Source: Bacteroidota bacterium
GTDB lineage: Bacteria > Bacteroidota > Bacteroidia > Chitinophagales > Chitinophagaceae
Length of the DNA stretch: 64,000 bases
Direction of reading: 5' to 3'
Assembly: GCA_016711825.1 (NCBI GenBank)
Contig: JADJSG010000006.1
Coordinates: 744,001 to 808,000, forward strand
Each line of letters opens with the position of its first letter. Position 1 is the first letter of the stretch. Below the pieces are notes generated by a model. That model was not told where the DNA came from and did no database searches. It saw only the letters and a program-made list of their open reading frames with translations. Made by a program: the position numbers and the translations under genes. Below are positions 8,768 to 18,042 of this stretch, one piece after another.

Positions 8768-9748
8768 TTATTCATATAAAACTTGTAAAACAGTTTGTCC
8801 TACTGCTTTCAAGGTAGCTTTATCGATGATTGATAAATTGTCCTGATGTGTATGCCAATAATCACCAAAGTTACCATTCGCCTTTAAATGTATGATATCT
8901 ACACATGGGATATGAGCTAATTCATTTACCACAACATGATCGTCGGTGATACTACCTGCCTGGGTATATCTAAAATAATCAGAATAACCAAGACGGTTAC
9001 CGATATCCCAGATACGACGTTGCACATCAGGTGCATAATGTTGCGAAAACCCTTCTAAGGGAAATTGGGCCCCTTTGGCACCTACCATATCCAAGCAAAT
9101 ACCAAAGTTTGCTTTATAATTAGGTATATGTGGATTTTTAGCCCAATGCTGGGTACCCAAACAATAACTTTCTTCTGTCCATTCGGTTCTCCCTACATCT
9201 TCTGCGTCTACCAATAATAGATCCACGCCGATGTTTGGTTTTTGTTGTTTTAATTTAGCAGCAATTTCAAGCAAAACGGCCACACCGCTAGCCCCATCAT
9301 CTGCTGCCAGAATTGGTTTTTGTGTATTTATGGTATCTTCATCAGCCCAGGGGCGACTATCCCAATGTGCCAGTAATAAAATACGTTCGCTCGATTGTGG
9401 ATTAAAGCTGGCGATGATATTAATTGCTGGATATGATTTATTTGAAATGGCTTGCTTTAGGTTTGCTTTTTGGATATACACCGTATCGGCAAATTTTTTG
9501 AATGTGGCTTCTAACCAAGCTGCACATTGGGTTTGCGCAGCGCTACCTGGCACACGAGCACCAAATGAAAGTTGTTTTTCAATATAAGCATAGGCACTAT
9601 CTGCATTAAAATCGGGTGCCTGAATCGTAGTTTGTGTAGTAGCTGGAGTATTAGTTTGCGTAGTTAATTCTTCATCATCACCACAGGATGCAATGGTTAT
9701 TAGGATAAAGGAGAATAATAAAAAATAGCGTGTTTGTAAAATCATCAT
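8768..9748 (-). CDS. M28-family lipoprotein, glutaminyl cyclase-like
   Basis: A 326-residue lipoprotein (lipobox Cys near residue 22, TIASCGDD). The M28 zinc fold shows LLLAHWDSRPWAD (about 124-136), AADDGASG (148-155) with the first bridging Asp, DAEDVG (181-186) with the Glu, CLDMVG, and a late YWHTHQDNLS with a His ligand. The HWDSRP and HTHQDN forms resemble bacterial and animal glutaminyl-peptide cyclotransferases, which convert N-terminal Gln to pyroglutamate. In Bacteroidota such enzymes act on exported proteins after signal peptide removal. Many cargo proteins in this window have Gln right after the predicted cleavage site. An aminopeptidase role remains possible. Confidence 0.85.
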   Translation of the reverse strand: MMILQTRYFLLFSFILITIASCGDDEELTTQTNTPATTQTTIQAPDFNADSAYAYIEKQLSFGARVPGSAAQTQCAAWLEATFKKFADTVYIQKANLKQAISNKSYPAINIIASFNPQSSERILLLAHWDSRPWADEDTINTQKPILAADDGASGVAVLLEIAAKLKQQKPNIGVDLLLVDAEDVGRTEWTEESYCLGTQHWAKNPHIPNYKANFGICLDMVGAKGAQFPLEGFSQHYAPDVQRRIWDIGNRLGYSDYFRYTQAGSITDDHVVVNELAHIPCVDIIHLKANGNFGDYWHTHQDNLSIIDKATLKAVGQTVLQVLYE

Positions 9749-9760
9749 TCAAAATTAAAT

Positions 9761-9768
9761 CAAATTTA
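9761..9768 (-). promoter_or_regulatory. Bacteroidota -7 element TAAATTTG
   Basis: TAAATTTG on the minus strand, 12 nt before the start at 9748. Confidence 0.45.
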
Positions 9769-9871
9769 TATAATAAATTCAATCATTCTCATAAAGACAA
9801 CGATGATTTCCTTTATCGTAATGGTAACATTCAACAACAGCTAATGTGAATAAAAGACATCGTTTAGCAGT

Positions 9872-10768
9872 TTATTTCAGATGCACTTCTTCTGCATGTA
9901 TCACTGCTTTGCTGGCACCTGTTTTATGTACAATACCCACAATGACACAACTGTCTAAATTCCAGCCATTGACACCGGCAATATTGGGTTCAAAGGAAAG
10001 TACTTTTTCTATCACACGACCTTTAACCTTTGTAGGTAAACTGTCAAGGATGGGTTCCCCTGCAATCGGCGTAATTACTTTTTGCAATACGTGGTTAAAT
10101 TTATAATCATGAATTTCTACACCTACACTATCCTGAATATCAACTTTGCCACTTTCAAGTACATATAAAGTAAGTCCCAATTTTTCGGTGACATCGGCAG
10201 TAAAATGCAATTTAGCCAATACATTTACTTTGTTGGTACTGGGGTTATAAGAAGAAGTTAAGTGAATATTTACTGGGGTAGTTTTGCTCAATAATGCAGG
10301 CAATGCAGAAATCCAATCGGTACCTGTTTGTCCTCTCAATATAAAATATTTTGGATCTCCACCACCTATCACCAATGGTATGCGGTCAAAGGTAGCGCTC
10401 GGTTTGCCAGGGTCACCTTCATTGAAAAACAATTTAAGTGCATCAGCATCGGCATTTCTAAAATCGTACATCGCAGCGGCTGTGGGTTCAGTTAAAAATC
10501 CAGAGTGCATAGAAGTGAGTAAAATTCTATTGGGATACTGAGCCACAAAGTCATTTAGTTGTTTGGTACCTGCAGGACAATTGGTACATAAAACACCTGT
10601 TAATTCTTCAATCACAATCTTTTTTTCCTGAGGTGTTTCTATTTGCGATACTACATAGGTGGTATCTGCCGAAATCAATGAATTTAAAATCAAGCCTCCA
10701 GGTATTTGCTCTTTACATGACGAGAGTAAAAGTGCTATGGCAGAGAAGGAGAAAAGTATTTTTTTCAT
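9872..10768 (-). CDS. Omp28-family lipoprotein
   Basis: A 298-residue lipoprotein with signal peptide and lipobox Cys near residue 18 (LLLSSCKEQ). Residues about 50-90 carry the Omp28 start IVIEELTGVLCTNCPAGTKQL with a CxxC pair, followed by a thioredoxin-like region and a C-terminal beta domain. Omp28 proteins are surface lipoproteins of Bacteroidota; their biochemical activity is unsettled. There is no type IX sorting domain, unlike the homologue at 103-1998. It lies 52 bp after the DUF6029 gene on the same strand, a pairing that looks like an operon. Confidence 0.85.
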   Translation of the reverse strand: MKKILFSFSAIALLLSSCKEQIPGGLILNSLISADTTYVVSQIETPQEKKIVIEELTGVLCTNCPAGTKQLNDFVAQYPNRILLTSMHSGFLTEPTAAAMYDFRNADADALKLFFNEGDPGKPSATFDRIPLVIGGGDPKYFILRGQTGTDWISALPALLSKTTPVNIHLTSSYNPSTNKVNVLAKLHFTADVTEKLGLTLYVLESGKVDIQDSVGVEIHDYKFNHVLQKVITPIAGEPILDSLPTKVKGRVIEKVLSFEPNIAGVNGWNLDSCVIVGIVHKTGASKAVIHAEEVHLK

Positions 10769-10820
10769 ATAAAAATCATTTTTACGAAGTTACAATAAAA
10801 TTTAAAAAATAAACCACGAA

Positions 10821-12407
10821 TTAAAATGTGCTAATCACACCAATACGGGCACCACTAAAAGCGGGTTCATACCTACAAACGCCCCCTGTACAATTGATTC
10901 CTTCCACTTGTTTTACATACTGAGCTGTAAATCTGTGTGCTCCTCTTGTATGAGCAATAAAGAAATTGGGGTAATGTTGTGCTTTATTTACATGTTTGTA
11001 ATTGGGTGCAATATTATACATATCAGATACAGCAAAACTCCATTTAGAAGCTATACTAAATTCGAGCAAACCAAAAAACCAGGAACCAAAATCTTGTTTG
11101 GTATTCATATATTGTAACTCAGTTCGTATGGAACGACTGTCATTTATTTTATAGACTACCTCTACAAAAGGGGTTAATGCAATAATATTAGGATAATTTG
11201 ATTTGACTTTTTGTTGATATAAGGATTGGTTGTACACTAAATACTGGGCCCCTATATGAAATATAAAATCTTTTACACTTCGAATCTCAGCATCTACAAA
11301 AGCTTCACGATAAAGGGTATCACCAGCTAAGGTATTGATATGGGTATAGCTTATATTAAAGGAAACATTTTCATTGGGTGTAACAAATGCATTGATACCG
11401 CCACCCATTTCAGATAAATCTTGCGATGGTGGTGTATAACGGGCTATGAGTCGTTGAGGACGAATCTGGGCAATGATAGGTTGCCAATTGTAAAGCCCTT
11501 TGATGAGGGTTTCATTGGGTGATGTGCGCATCATAAAATTTTCTGTTCGCTTAAAGTTGGCATTGATACCAAACTTAGCTTGAGAATACCCTAAAGTAGA
11601 ATACAAAACATTGCCATTTAATCTTTTTAATCCAATATCGGTTGATACTGCCTCGTGTGATTTATAAGCTGCTTCTACATACCAGGTAAAATCGCCAGCA
11701 TTGAGGGTATTATAAAAGGTAGATGCAAATGAATTATAAACAGGTGTAAAACGATCGCTCATTGGGTAACTATTGATCGTAGAAATCACCTGATCCATAC
11801 TAGCCTGATCCATGGTACGGTTTACAATACCAATACCCGGTGTAATATGAGCTGATTTGCCTAAATCTAAATCTCCTTCTGCAGCAAAACCCTTGAGAAT
11901 GGGTTTATATCTATCAAATAAATTTTTTGTTTGTCCACTAAACCCTTTAACCGTTAAATACTTATTGGCTCTGTATTTAAGATGTAATCCAAAAAGGGCA
12001 TTGTCAATGAGTAATCCCCTATCTTCATAGGCACGAAATATGATTCCGCTGCCGATTTGATCATATACATGACCAGCTGTAATTGTCAAATTTTGAAATT
12101 CTTTGCTTAAGCTATACATCCCTATTCCTGCAGCTGTGAGCGCACTGGTCGGTGTTTGTAAATTGGAATTTTGAAAGGCATCAAAACGAACAGTGGCGGT
12201 AAAACCTTTTACAGAATAACGCAAACCAAGCCAACCTTCACCACCACTTAAAAAATTATCATACAGTTGATTGCCTGATGCTTTGATATTGGTATCACGT
12301 TGAAAAAAATTGACATTCATCATTAAATCGCCAGAAAGATTCCCTTGTTGTGCATGACCTGCCATGACGATGAAAAGGAATAATACAACCAAATAGTGTT
12401 TACGCAT
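10821..12407 (-). CDS. DUF6029-type outer-membrane beta-barrel protein
   Basis: A 528-residue protein with a signal peptide (about 1-19, ending GHAQ). The remainder is made of alternating amphipathic beta strands with aromatic girdles, typical of an outer-membrane barrel. The segments GNLSGDLMMNVNFFQRDTNI and NQLYDNFLSGGEGWLGLRY near the N-terminus match what I know of DUF6029 proteins, which are found upstream of Omp28-type genes. A channel or surface-anchoring role is inferred only. It is the first gene of a two-gene unit with the Omp28 lipoprotein. Confidence 0.78.
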   Translation of the reverse strand: MRKHYLVVLFLFIVMAGHAQQGNLSGDLMMNVNFFQRDTNIKASGNQLYDNFLSGGEGWLGLRYSVKGFTATVRFDAFQNSNLQTPTSALTAAGIGMYSLSKEFQNLTITAGHVYDQIGSGIIFRAYEDRGLLIDNALFGLHLKYRANKYLTVKGFSGQTKNLFDRYKPILKGFAAEGDLDLGKSAHITPGIGIVNRTMDQASMDQVISTINSYPMSDRFTPVYNSFASTFYNTLNAGDFTWYVEAAYKSHEAVSTDIGLKRLNGNVLYSTLGYSQAKFGINANFKRTENFMMRTSPNETLIKGLYNWQPIIAQIRPQRLIARYTPPSQDLSEMGGGINAFVTPNENVSFNISYTHINTLAGDTLYREAFVDAEIRSVKDFIFHIGAQYLVYNQSLYQQKVKSNYPNIIALTPFVEVVYKINDSRSIRTELQYMNTKQDFGSWFFGLLEFSIASKWSFAVSDMYNIAPNYKHVNKAQHYPNFFIAHTRGAHRFTAQYVKQVEGINCTGGVCRYEPAFSGARIGVISTF

Positions 12408-12427
12408 GTATGGGAGTGTTGAAACAA

Positions 12428-12435
12428 CAAATATA
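12428..12435 (-). promoter_or_regulatory. Bacteroidota -7 element TATATTTG
   Basis: TATATTTG on the minus strand, 20 nt before the DUF6029 start at 12407. Confidence 0.45.
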
Positions 12436-12519
12436 AAAAAATGTTTGAGATAATAGGGTATTATCCATTGACTATTAGGCTAGGTAATGATTTATTGAGC
12501 TAAAAACTTCTCTTTATAT

Positions 12520-12527
12520 TATATTTG
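12520..12527 (+). promoter_or_regulatory. Bacteroidota -7 element TATATTTG
   Basis: TATATTTG on the plus strand, 16 nt before the ATG at 12544. It forms a divergent pair with the motif at 12428-12435. Confidence 0.5.
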
Positions 12528-12543
12528 TCATTAACATACACCT

Positions 12544-13326
12544 ATGAAAAAAATAATTATTTCTTCCATTATACTATTGATTATACAATCGAGTGCATCA
12601 TTGGCCCAGCTCAAAATAAATTATGGCTTCACCTTTGGTATGAGTCGAAATTTTAAAAACACCAAAGAAGAATCTTATAACCCTTATTTTTTTAATAACA
12701 AATCGGTCTATACAAAAACTGGATATACAAGTCCGGTATTGGGGTTGCATTCAACGCTTTACTATAAATTACTATATATGAGTGTTGGTGTTGAGTATAA
12801 TCAATTAGGTGCTACATACTATTCATTTAACGAAAGAGGGTATAACTCTTTAGATGCACAAAATAATGTACAAGTCAATAAATATTTTGATGCCAGTTTA
12901 ACTAATTATCAATATAGTAAACTCAATATACCCATAGCGTTAGGCATTAAAATACTGAATAAACATAGCTTAAGTCCATTTATATATGGCGGGCTTAATA
13001 TCAATTATATTTTAAATGGAAACATTAACACCCTTGAATCATTTCAAGATGCTAAAACAAAAGAAATAAGCACTAGAGAAACACCCATAGAAGTATTAGA
13101 TAAAAATGATGGGTTTGAATTGATGGGTTCTAGAAAAAGATATCAACGTATGCTGGGTATTGGTTTACATTACAAAAATCATTTAAGTATCAAAGCTACC
13201 GTAAGAAGTCAACTATTTTTGTTTGTAACTGAAAAATCGGAACCAAATAATCAATGGGATTGTTTTGCATATATAAAAGATTACAGCAGTCGGGAGTTTT
13301 TATTGACTTTGCAATATCATTTTTAG
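12544..13326 (+). CDS. Outer-membrane beta-barrel protein (PorT-like)
   Basis: A 260-residue protein with a signal peptide (residues 1-21, ending SLAQ) and a small beta-barrel of about 8 strands. Strand-like segments include KINYGFTFGMSRNF, TSPVLGLHSTLYYKL, YSKLNIPIALGIKIL, LSPFIYGGLNINYIL and the terminal REFLLTLQYHF, which ends in aromatic Phe as barrel proteins do. It fits the outer_membrane beta-barrel (PorT-like) family, but there is nothing to tie it to the type IX machinery specifically. A single-gene unit; function unknown. Confidence 0.75.
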   Translation: MKKIIISSIILLIIQSSASLAQLKINYGFTFGMSRNFKNTKEESYNPYFFNNKSVYTKTGYTSPVLGLHSTLYYKLLYMSVGVEYNQLGATYYSFNERGYNSLDAQNNVQVNKYFDASLTNYQYSKLNIPIALGIKILNKHSLSPFIYGGLNINYILNGNINTLESFQDAKTKEISTRETPIEVLDKNDGFELMGSRKRYQRMLGIGLHYKNHLSIKATVRSQLFLFVTEKSEPNNQWDCFAYIKDYSSREFLLTLQYHF

Positions 13327-13357
13327 GTAATAGAGTTTGCTTATAAAAACTAATGTT

Positions 13358-14356
13358 TTACTTTATTCCCAACTCATCACTCAATTGCAACATCCTGTCA
13401 ATAGGTTTTTTGGCAGCTAATCGCAAGGTTTCATCCATTAATAATTCAGGTAATTCATACTTCATACACAAGTATAATTTCTCTAAGGTATTTAGTTTCA
13501 TATGTGGACAATCATTGCAGGCACAACTATTATTAGGGGGTGCAGGAATAAATGTTTTAGTTGGTGCATTTTTAATCATCTGATGTAAAATACCAGTTTC
13601 AGTACCTACAATAAATGATTGTGCAGGGTTATGTTGTGCATAGTTTAAAAGTTGGGTTGTACTACCTATAAAATCTGCGATAGCCAATACGGCTTCTTCA
13701 CATTCTGGATGAGCAATAAACTTCGCTTCTGGGTGACGTACTTTTAATTTGGTAATTTTTTCTAAACTAAATATTTCATGTACCATACAAGCTCCATTCC
13801 AAAGAAGCATATTTCTACCAGTTTGTTTATTAATAAAGGCACCTAAATTTTTATCTGGTGCAAAAATAATTTTTTGGTCTTTGGGTAAACTCTCAACAAT
13901 TTTTTGTGCATTACTCGACGTACATATTATATCACTCAATGCTTTGATACCAGCGCTGCAATTGATATATGAAATCACCAAATGATCAGGATGTTGTTCT
14001 TTAAAACGTTTAAACAAAGGAGGTGGACAAGAGTCGCTTAATGAACACCCAGCATGTAAATCAGGCAAAACCACTTTTTTGGTTGGATTTAAAATCTTTG
14101 CTGTTTCTGCCATAAAGTGAACACCCGCAAATACAATCATATCAGCATCTGTTTCTTGTGCTTTGCGAGCCAGCCCTAAACTATCGCCAATATAATCTGC
14201 TACATCTTGTATATCACTCTCTTGATAATAATGCGCAAGAACAATTGCTTTTTTTTCAATTTTTAATTTTTCGATTTCTTCAAATAAATTTAAAACCGGA
14301 TCAATGTCAATATTTAAGTATCCTAATTTTTGTAGGTTATCAACTTCTTTATTCAT
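13358..14356 (-). CDS. nadA: Quinolinate synthase NadA
   Basis: A 332-residue iron-sulphur enzyme that condenses iminoaspartate with dihydroxyacetone phosphate to give quinolinate, the second step of de novo NAD synthesis. Signature blocks are VLAHYYQESDIQDVADYIGDSL, VVLPDLHAGCSLSDSC, INCSAGIKA, GACMVHEIF and the C-terminal CACNDCPHMKLNTLEKLY. The three cluster ligands are probably Cys104, Cys190 and one of Cys280 or Cys283. nadB and nadC are not in the window, but nadD is (38605-39174). A single-gene unit with a long AT-rich upstream region. Confidence 0.96.
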   Translation of the reverse strand: MNKEVDNLQKLGYLNIDIDPVLNLFEEIEKLKIEKKAIVLAHYYQESDIQDVADYIGDSLGLARKAQETDADMIVFAGVHFMAETAKILNPTKKVVLPDLHAGCSLSDSCPPPLFKRFKEQHPDHLVISYINCSAGIKALSDIICTSSNAQKIVESLPKDQKIIFAPDKNLGAFINKQTGRNMLLWNGACMVHEIFSLEKITKLKVRHPEAKFIAHPECEEAVLAIADFIGSTTQLLNYAQHNPAQSFIVGTETGILHQMIKNAPTKTFIPAPPNNSCACNDCPHMKLNTLEKLYLCMKYELPELLMDETLRLAAKKPIDRMLQLSDELGIK

Positions 14357-14811
14357 AATATTAATTATAAAATTTTTTTTTAAAAAGAAAAAGATATTGC
14401 TATTATTAGCACTGTGAATACGTGTATAAATAATAGTTATCCCTATTGCAAATGTGAACCTTTTTTGATTATTAAGATGTAATTCACATCATATATTTTT
14501 TTTCCAACAATTTAATTTTTTCCAGGCTTCTGTAAAAACAAGGTAAAATAGACATTTTTAGCCAATAGACATGCTTACTTTTAAATACTAAATGAAAATA
14601 AGTGTATAAACCTGCTGTAGAAAATTTGTTTGCCTGTGGATTGTGAATCTATGATTTAAAAGACATGTAGAAATCGCCCTTCATCCACATAATGAATGGC
14701 AGAATAGCTGCTTAGGTGTATAAACTACAAATTACACCAAAGTAATCCACACCTAAAAAACCCAAAATCTGTTCAAAAACACCTTAATTATGTAAATGAA
14801 CTTAAAAAAAC
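14357..14811. other. Long AT-rich divergent intergenic region
   Basis: About 450 bp between divergent nadA and the foldase gene, with no plausible gene. It holds three copies of GTGTATAAA (near 14422, 14602 and 14716). It also holds three 9-mers close to the DnaA-box consensus TTATCCACA: CAATCCACA (minus strand, 14635-14643), TCATCCACA (14681-14689) and TAATCCACA (14743-14751). Whether any of these are functional cannot be told from the sequence. Confidence 0.5.
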
Positions 14812-14843
14812 TTTGCAAAACCAATGCAAAACCTCTATTTTTG
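14812..14843 (+). promoter_or_regulatory. Bacteroidota sigma promoter (TTTG-N20-TATTTTTG)
   Basis: TTTG at 14812-14815 and TATTTTTG at 14836-14843 are 20 nt apart, very close to the TTTG-N19-TAnnTTTG consensus, and lie 25 nt before the ATG at 14869. One of the two best promoter matches in the window. Confidence 0.7.
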
Positions 14844-14868
14844 CACACCTTTAAAAAATGTTAATAAT

Positions 14869-16977
14869 ATGTCGGTAATTCAAACCATCAGAAATAAATA
14901 TATCGGATTCGTAGTCGGAGCCATTGTTATAGCCCTTATCGGCTTTTTAGTCATGGATGCTATGCAAAGTAATGTGCGTAGTGTATTCAGTGGCGACCAA
15001 ACCTTATTGGCCGACATCAATGGCACAAGAGTAGAAGCTAAAGAGTTTGAAGCTTTGCGAAGTAAATATGAAGAAAATATCAAATCAAGAGAAAAAGGTA
15101 AAACCTTGACTGATGAAGAAAGAACACAAGCTTCAGACCAGGCATGGACTGATATTGTAAATGAAACCCTTGTAGGGCATGAATCTGAAAAATTAGGTAT
15201 CGAACTAACAGATAAAGAATTGCAAGATATGCTTACAGGTCCTTATGCTGACCCAATGATACAACAAAGTTTTTCGGATCCTAATACCGGCATTTTTGAT
15301 CCTAGTAGAGTAAGTCAATACTTAAATAATTTAAGTCAAGATAAAACAGGCGTTGAAAGAGCAAAATGGAAAGATTTTGAAGATGCCATTATTAAAGCCA
15401 AAAAAATTGCTAAGTATAATGACATGATTATAAAAGGAATTTATATACCCTCATTTGTGGTAAAACAAATGGGTAAAGAAAATTCATCGATGGCTTCTAT
15501 CGATTATGTGCAAATTCCTTATGCTACAATCAGCGATAGCACAGTACAAATTACGGATGCAGAGATTACTGACTATATGAAGAAAAATGAGAAATTGTTT
15601 ACTACTTTAGAAGCAGTAGCAAGAGCTGAATATGTAACATTCGACATTATACCTTCAAGTGCAGATACTGCTGAAAGTTTAGGCGCATTAAATGGTATGA
15701 AAGAAGAATTTACCACTACAAGCGATAATGAAGCTTTTGTGGCAAAAAATTCTGAAGAATCTATGAGAGATTTTTATTACAACGAAAAAACATTAGAAGC
15801 ACCAGTACCATTAGATGTTATAAATTCAGCTATTGGCTCGGTTACCGGTCCATTTTATTTTAAAGATGGTTATAAAATGATCAAAGTATTGGATAAAAAA
15901 CAATTACCCGATAGTGTACAAGCATCTCATATATTATTGGCAGTAGGTGAACAAAGAACTGAAGAAGCAGCTAAAGCAGGTATTGACAGTATTGATGCCA
16001 TGATTAAAGCAGGTGCAGATTTTGGACAGCTGGCAGCAGCAAGATCTGATGATCAGGGAAGTGCAAAAAAAGGCGGCGATTTAGGTTTTTTACCACAAGG
16101 TATTATCAGTACAGAATTTAGCGACGCTTGTTTTAATGGCAAAGTCGGCGATATCAAAATCGTGAAATCGCAGTATGGCTACCATATTGTAAAAGTAACA
16201 GCCCAAAAAGATTTTAAACCAGCTGTAAAAGTGGCTGTGGTAAGTAAAGTATTGCAACCAGGTACTGCTACAACACAAGCAGCATTTGCAAAAGCCAATG
16301 ATTTTATCACCCAAGCTAAAGACGCCAAAACGTTTACTGAAACAGCTAAGAAAATGGGTAAAGACAAACGTATAGCAGATAGAATCACCAAAACCCAATC
16401 ATTGGTTCAAGGTCTTGGTAATGCCAGAGACTTTACAAGATGGACTTTTGACGCTAAAATAGGAGCTGTATCACCCATCTTTAATTTAGATGATAAATGT
16501 ATTGTGGCTAATTTAGTTTCACGTCAGGAAAAAGGAAGCATGCCAGATATTGCAAGCATCAAACCACAGCTTGAAAATATCTTAAAAAGAGAGAAAAAAG
16601 CAAAAATGATTGCTGAGAAATATAAAGGGAAAACAAATTTAGATGAAATCGCTGCAGCTAACCAAACACAAGTGATGACAGCCGATACGGTAAATTATAT
16701 GCAAGGAAGTGCTACGTTAAGTGGAGAACCAAAAGTAATAGGAGCTGCATTTGATAAATCATTGACAGGTAAAGTATCAGCGGGTATTGGTGGTGAACAA
16801 GGCGTGTATTTTGTAAAAGTAAAAAACATTGTAGATGGTACTGAGCCTGATGCAACGATGCAAATGATTATGCGTAGACAAACTGAGCAGCAGCTTACAT
16901 CACAAGCCACACAAATGATATCGTTTATATTAAAAAGAAATGCTAAGATTGACGATAGAAGAGGTAATTTTTACTAA
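14869..16977 (+). CDS. PpiD-like periplasmic peptidyl-prolyl isomerase/foldase
   Basis: A 702-residue inner-membrane-anchored chaperone with one N-terminal transmembrane helix (about 12-32). A SurA_N-like chaperone domain follows, then a parvulin rotamase domain (about 345-450; VQASHILLAVG, DFGQLAAARSDDQGSAKKGGDLGFL, VKSQYGYHIVKV) and a C-terminal chaperone-like region. It would assist folding of exported proteins, of which this window has many. I start at the ATG at 14869; the in-frame start 45 bp upstream lies inside the promoter -7 element. It ends with a strong terminator and appears monocistronic. Confidence 0.93.
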   Translation: MSVIQTIRNKYIGFVVGAIVIALIGFLVMDAMQSNVRSVFSGDQTLLADINGTRVEAKEFEALRSKYEENIKSREKGKTLTDEERTQASDQAWTDIVNETLVGHESEKLGIELTDKELQDMLTGPYADPMIQQSFSDPNTGIFDPSRVSQYLNNLSQDKTGVERAKWKDFEDAIIKAKKIAKYNDMIIKGIYIPSFVVKQMGKENSSMASIDYVQIPYATISDSTVQITDAEITDYMKKNEKLFTTLEAVARAEYVTFDIIPSSADTAESLGALNGMKEEFTTTSDNEAFVAKNSEESMRDFYYNEKTLEAPVPLDVINSAIGSVTGPFYFKDGYKMIKVLDKKQLPDSVQASHILLAVGEQRTEEAAKAGIDSIDAMIKAGADFGQLAAARSDDQGSAKKGGDLGFLPQGIISTEFSDACFNGKVGDIKIVKSQYGYHIVKVTAQKDFKPAVKVAVVSKVLQPGTATTQAAFAKANDFITQAKDAKTFTETAKKMGKDKRIADRITKTQSLVQGLGNARDFTRWTFDAKIGAVSPIFNLDDKCIVANLVSRQEKGSMPDIASIKPQLENILKREKKAKMIAEKYKGKTNLDEIAAANQTQVMTADTVNYMQGSATLSGEPKVIGAAFDKSLTGKVSAGIGGEQGVYFVKVKNIVDGTEPDATMQMIMRRQTEQQLTSQATQMISFILKRNAKIDDRRGNFY

Positions 16978-17034
16978 TAACTATTTGTCATAAAATGATT
17001 TAGAGATTTAAATAAATCCCCTATCAAAATAATT

Positions 17035-17067
17035 AAAACGTCCACACAACATGTGGACGTTTTTTTA
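17035..17067 (+). terminator. Rho-independent terminator of the PpiD-like gene
   Basis: ACGTCCACA/TGTGGACGT stem with a short loop followed by seven T, 58 nt after the stop; the A run in front may also serve the converging minus-strand gene. Confidence 0.88.
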
Positions 17068-17120
17068 TTGTCAAATTGTTATATAAGATACTTACGTCAG
17101 AGTAAGAAAAATGCAAACAT

Positions 17121-17639
17121 CTACAAACTTTTTACAAACCAATAATCTGTTTGGGGTGTGGTGCCTAATGGAAAATCATTTTCTTTGCCAGTATTCACAA
17201 ATCCTATTTTTTCATAAAACCCCCTTGCCCTGAAATTATATTCCCATACACTCAAATACATTTTTTCATAGTTTCGTTCTCTGGCAAAATCAAATGCAAA
17301 CTGCATCAGGTCGGTGGCGACACTGGTACCATGATATTCTTTCAACACATATAAACGAACCAATTCTATGCATTTAAAGGGTTTTAATTCCTCTAATGGG
17401 TATTCGTGTATATCGTTGATTCTAATATAGCCTTTGACGATGCCATCTTCTTCTAAAAAATAGAAATTATCATTTTCATCTTGTAAATCAATTTTACATT
17501 GAGCCAGATTAAAAAATTTATCCAATACAAATTTCATGTCTTCTTTGGTGCAGGTGCCACCAAAAGTGTCGTCAAATGTTTTAACTCCTATTGTATGTAA
17601 AAGTTGTACATCGTTGATAGTGCCTTTTCGGATGTTCAT
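17121..17639 (-). CDS. GNAT family N-acetyltransferase
   Basis: A 172-residue acetyltransferase of the GNAT fold, using acetyl-CoA to acetylate an unknown amine. It starts MNIRKGTINDVQLLHTIGVKTF as in the YkkB/PaiA-like branch. Then come the beta-4 segment CIELVRLYVLKEYHGTSVATDLM (motif A, with the pyrophosphate-binding loop in degenerate form) and motif B, YLSVWEYNFRARGFYEKIGF, which has the classic N-x-R-A-x-x-F-Y-x-x-x-G-F pattern. Length is typical. The substrate cannot be predicted. It converges with the PpiD-like gene. Confidence 0.9.
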   Translation of the reverse strand: MNIRKGTINDVQLLHTIGVKTFDDTFGGTCTKEDMKFVLDKFFNLAQCKIDLQDENDNFYFLEEDGIVKGYIRINDIHEYPLEELKPFKCIELVRLYVLKEYHGTSVATDLMQFAFDFARERNYEKMYLSVWEYNFRARGFYEKIGFVNTGKENDFPLGTTPQTDYWFVKSL

Positions 17640-17713
17640 GCAGTAAAGATAAATTTTTTAGATCACAGATTGAACTGATTAAAAGCGATGAATGATATTC
17701 ATTCAATGTTTCA

Positions 17714-17744
17714 TAAAAAAATGGAACACATCACTGCATTCCAT
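17714..17744 (-). terminator. Terminator after the toxin gene (copy of the fumC terminator)
   Basis: Stem ATGGAA/TTCCAT with a T run on the minus strand, immediately after the toxin stop. It differs at one base in 31 from the hairpin at 18274-18304. Confidence 0.75.
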
Positions 17745-17745
17745 G

Positions 17746-18042
17746 CTACAATTTCAACTTATCTGGGTTTTGTCTATTATCAAAAATGGAAAGTATTTCT
17801 ATTGTATTTTCCTTTTCATTAAATTCATAATAAAGAGAAACATTTTTATGTAATACAATTTTTCTAACATTGTCTGAAATAATTGGAAATGATGTTGGAT
17901 TTTTATGAATCATTGAAATGTTTTGACTGACTAAATTTTCAAACTCAACAATAATTTCTACATTCCAAATCATCATTAAAAATTCAATCATTCTTGCATA
18001 TTCACTGATTGCAATTGGAGACCAAACTATTTTTTCAACCAT
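17746..18042 (-). CDS. RelE/ParE-family toxin
   Basis: A 98-residue protein with the ParE/RelE layout: IVWSPIAISEYARMIEFL (first helices), VEFENLVSQNISMIHKNPTSFPII, RKIVLHKNVSLYYEFNEKENTIEILSIFDNRQNPDKL. The final IEILSIFDNRQNP block is characteristic of ParE-like members, which poison DNA gyrase, whereas RelE members cut mRNA on the ribosome; I cannot decide between these activities. It overlaps the upstream antitoxin gene by 16 bp, as expected for a coupled pair. The pair is bracketed by two near-identical terminators. Confidence 0.85.
   Translation of the reverse strand: MVEKIVWSPIAISEYARMIEFLMMIWNVEIIVEFENLVSQNISMIHKNPTSFPIISDNVRKIVLHKNVSLYYEFNEKENTIEILSIFDNRQNPDKLKL

Noticed and set aside
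16090..16398. Cys/Phe-rich minus-strand frame inside the foldase gene
   Set aside because: A shadow of the PpiD-like coding sequence.
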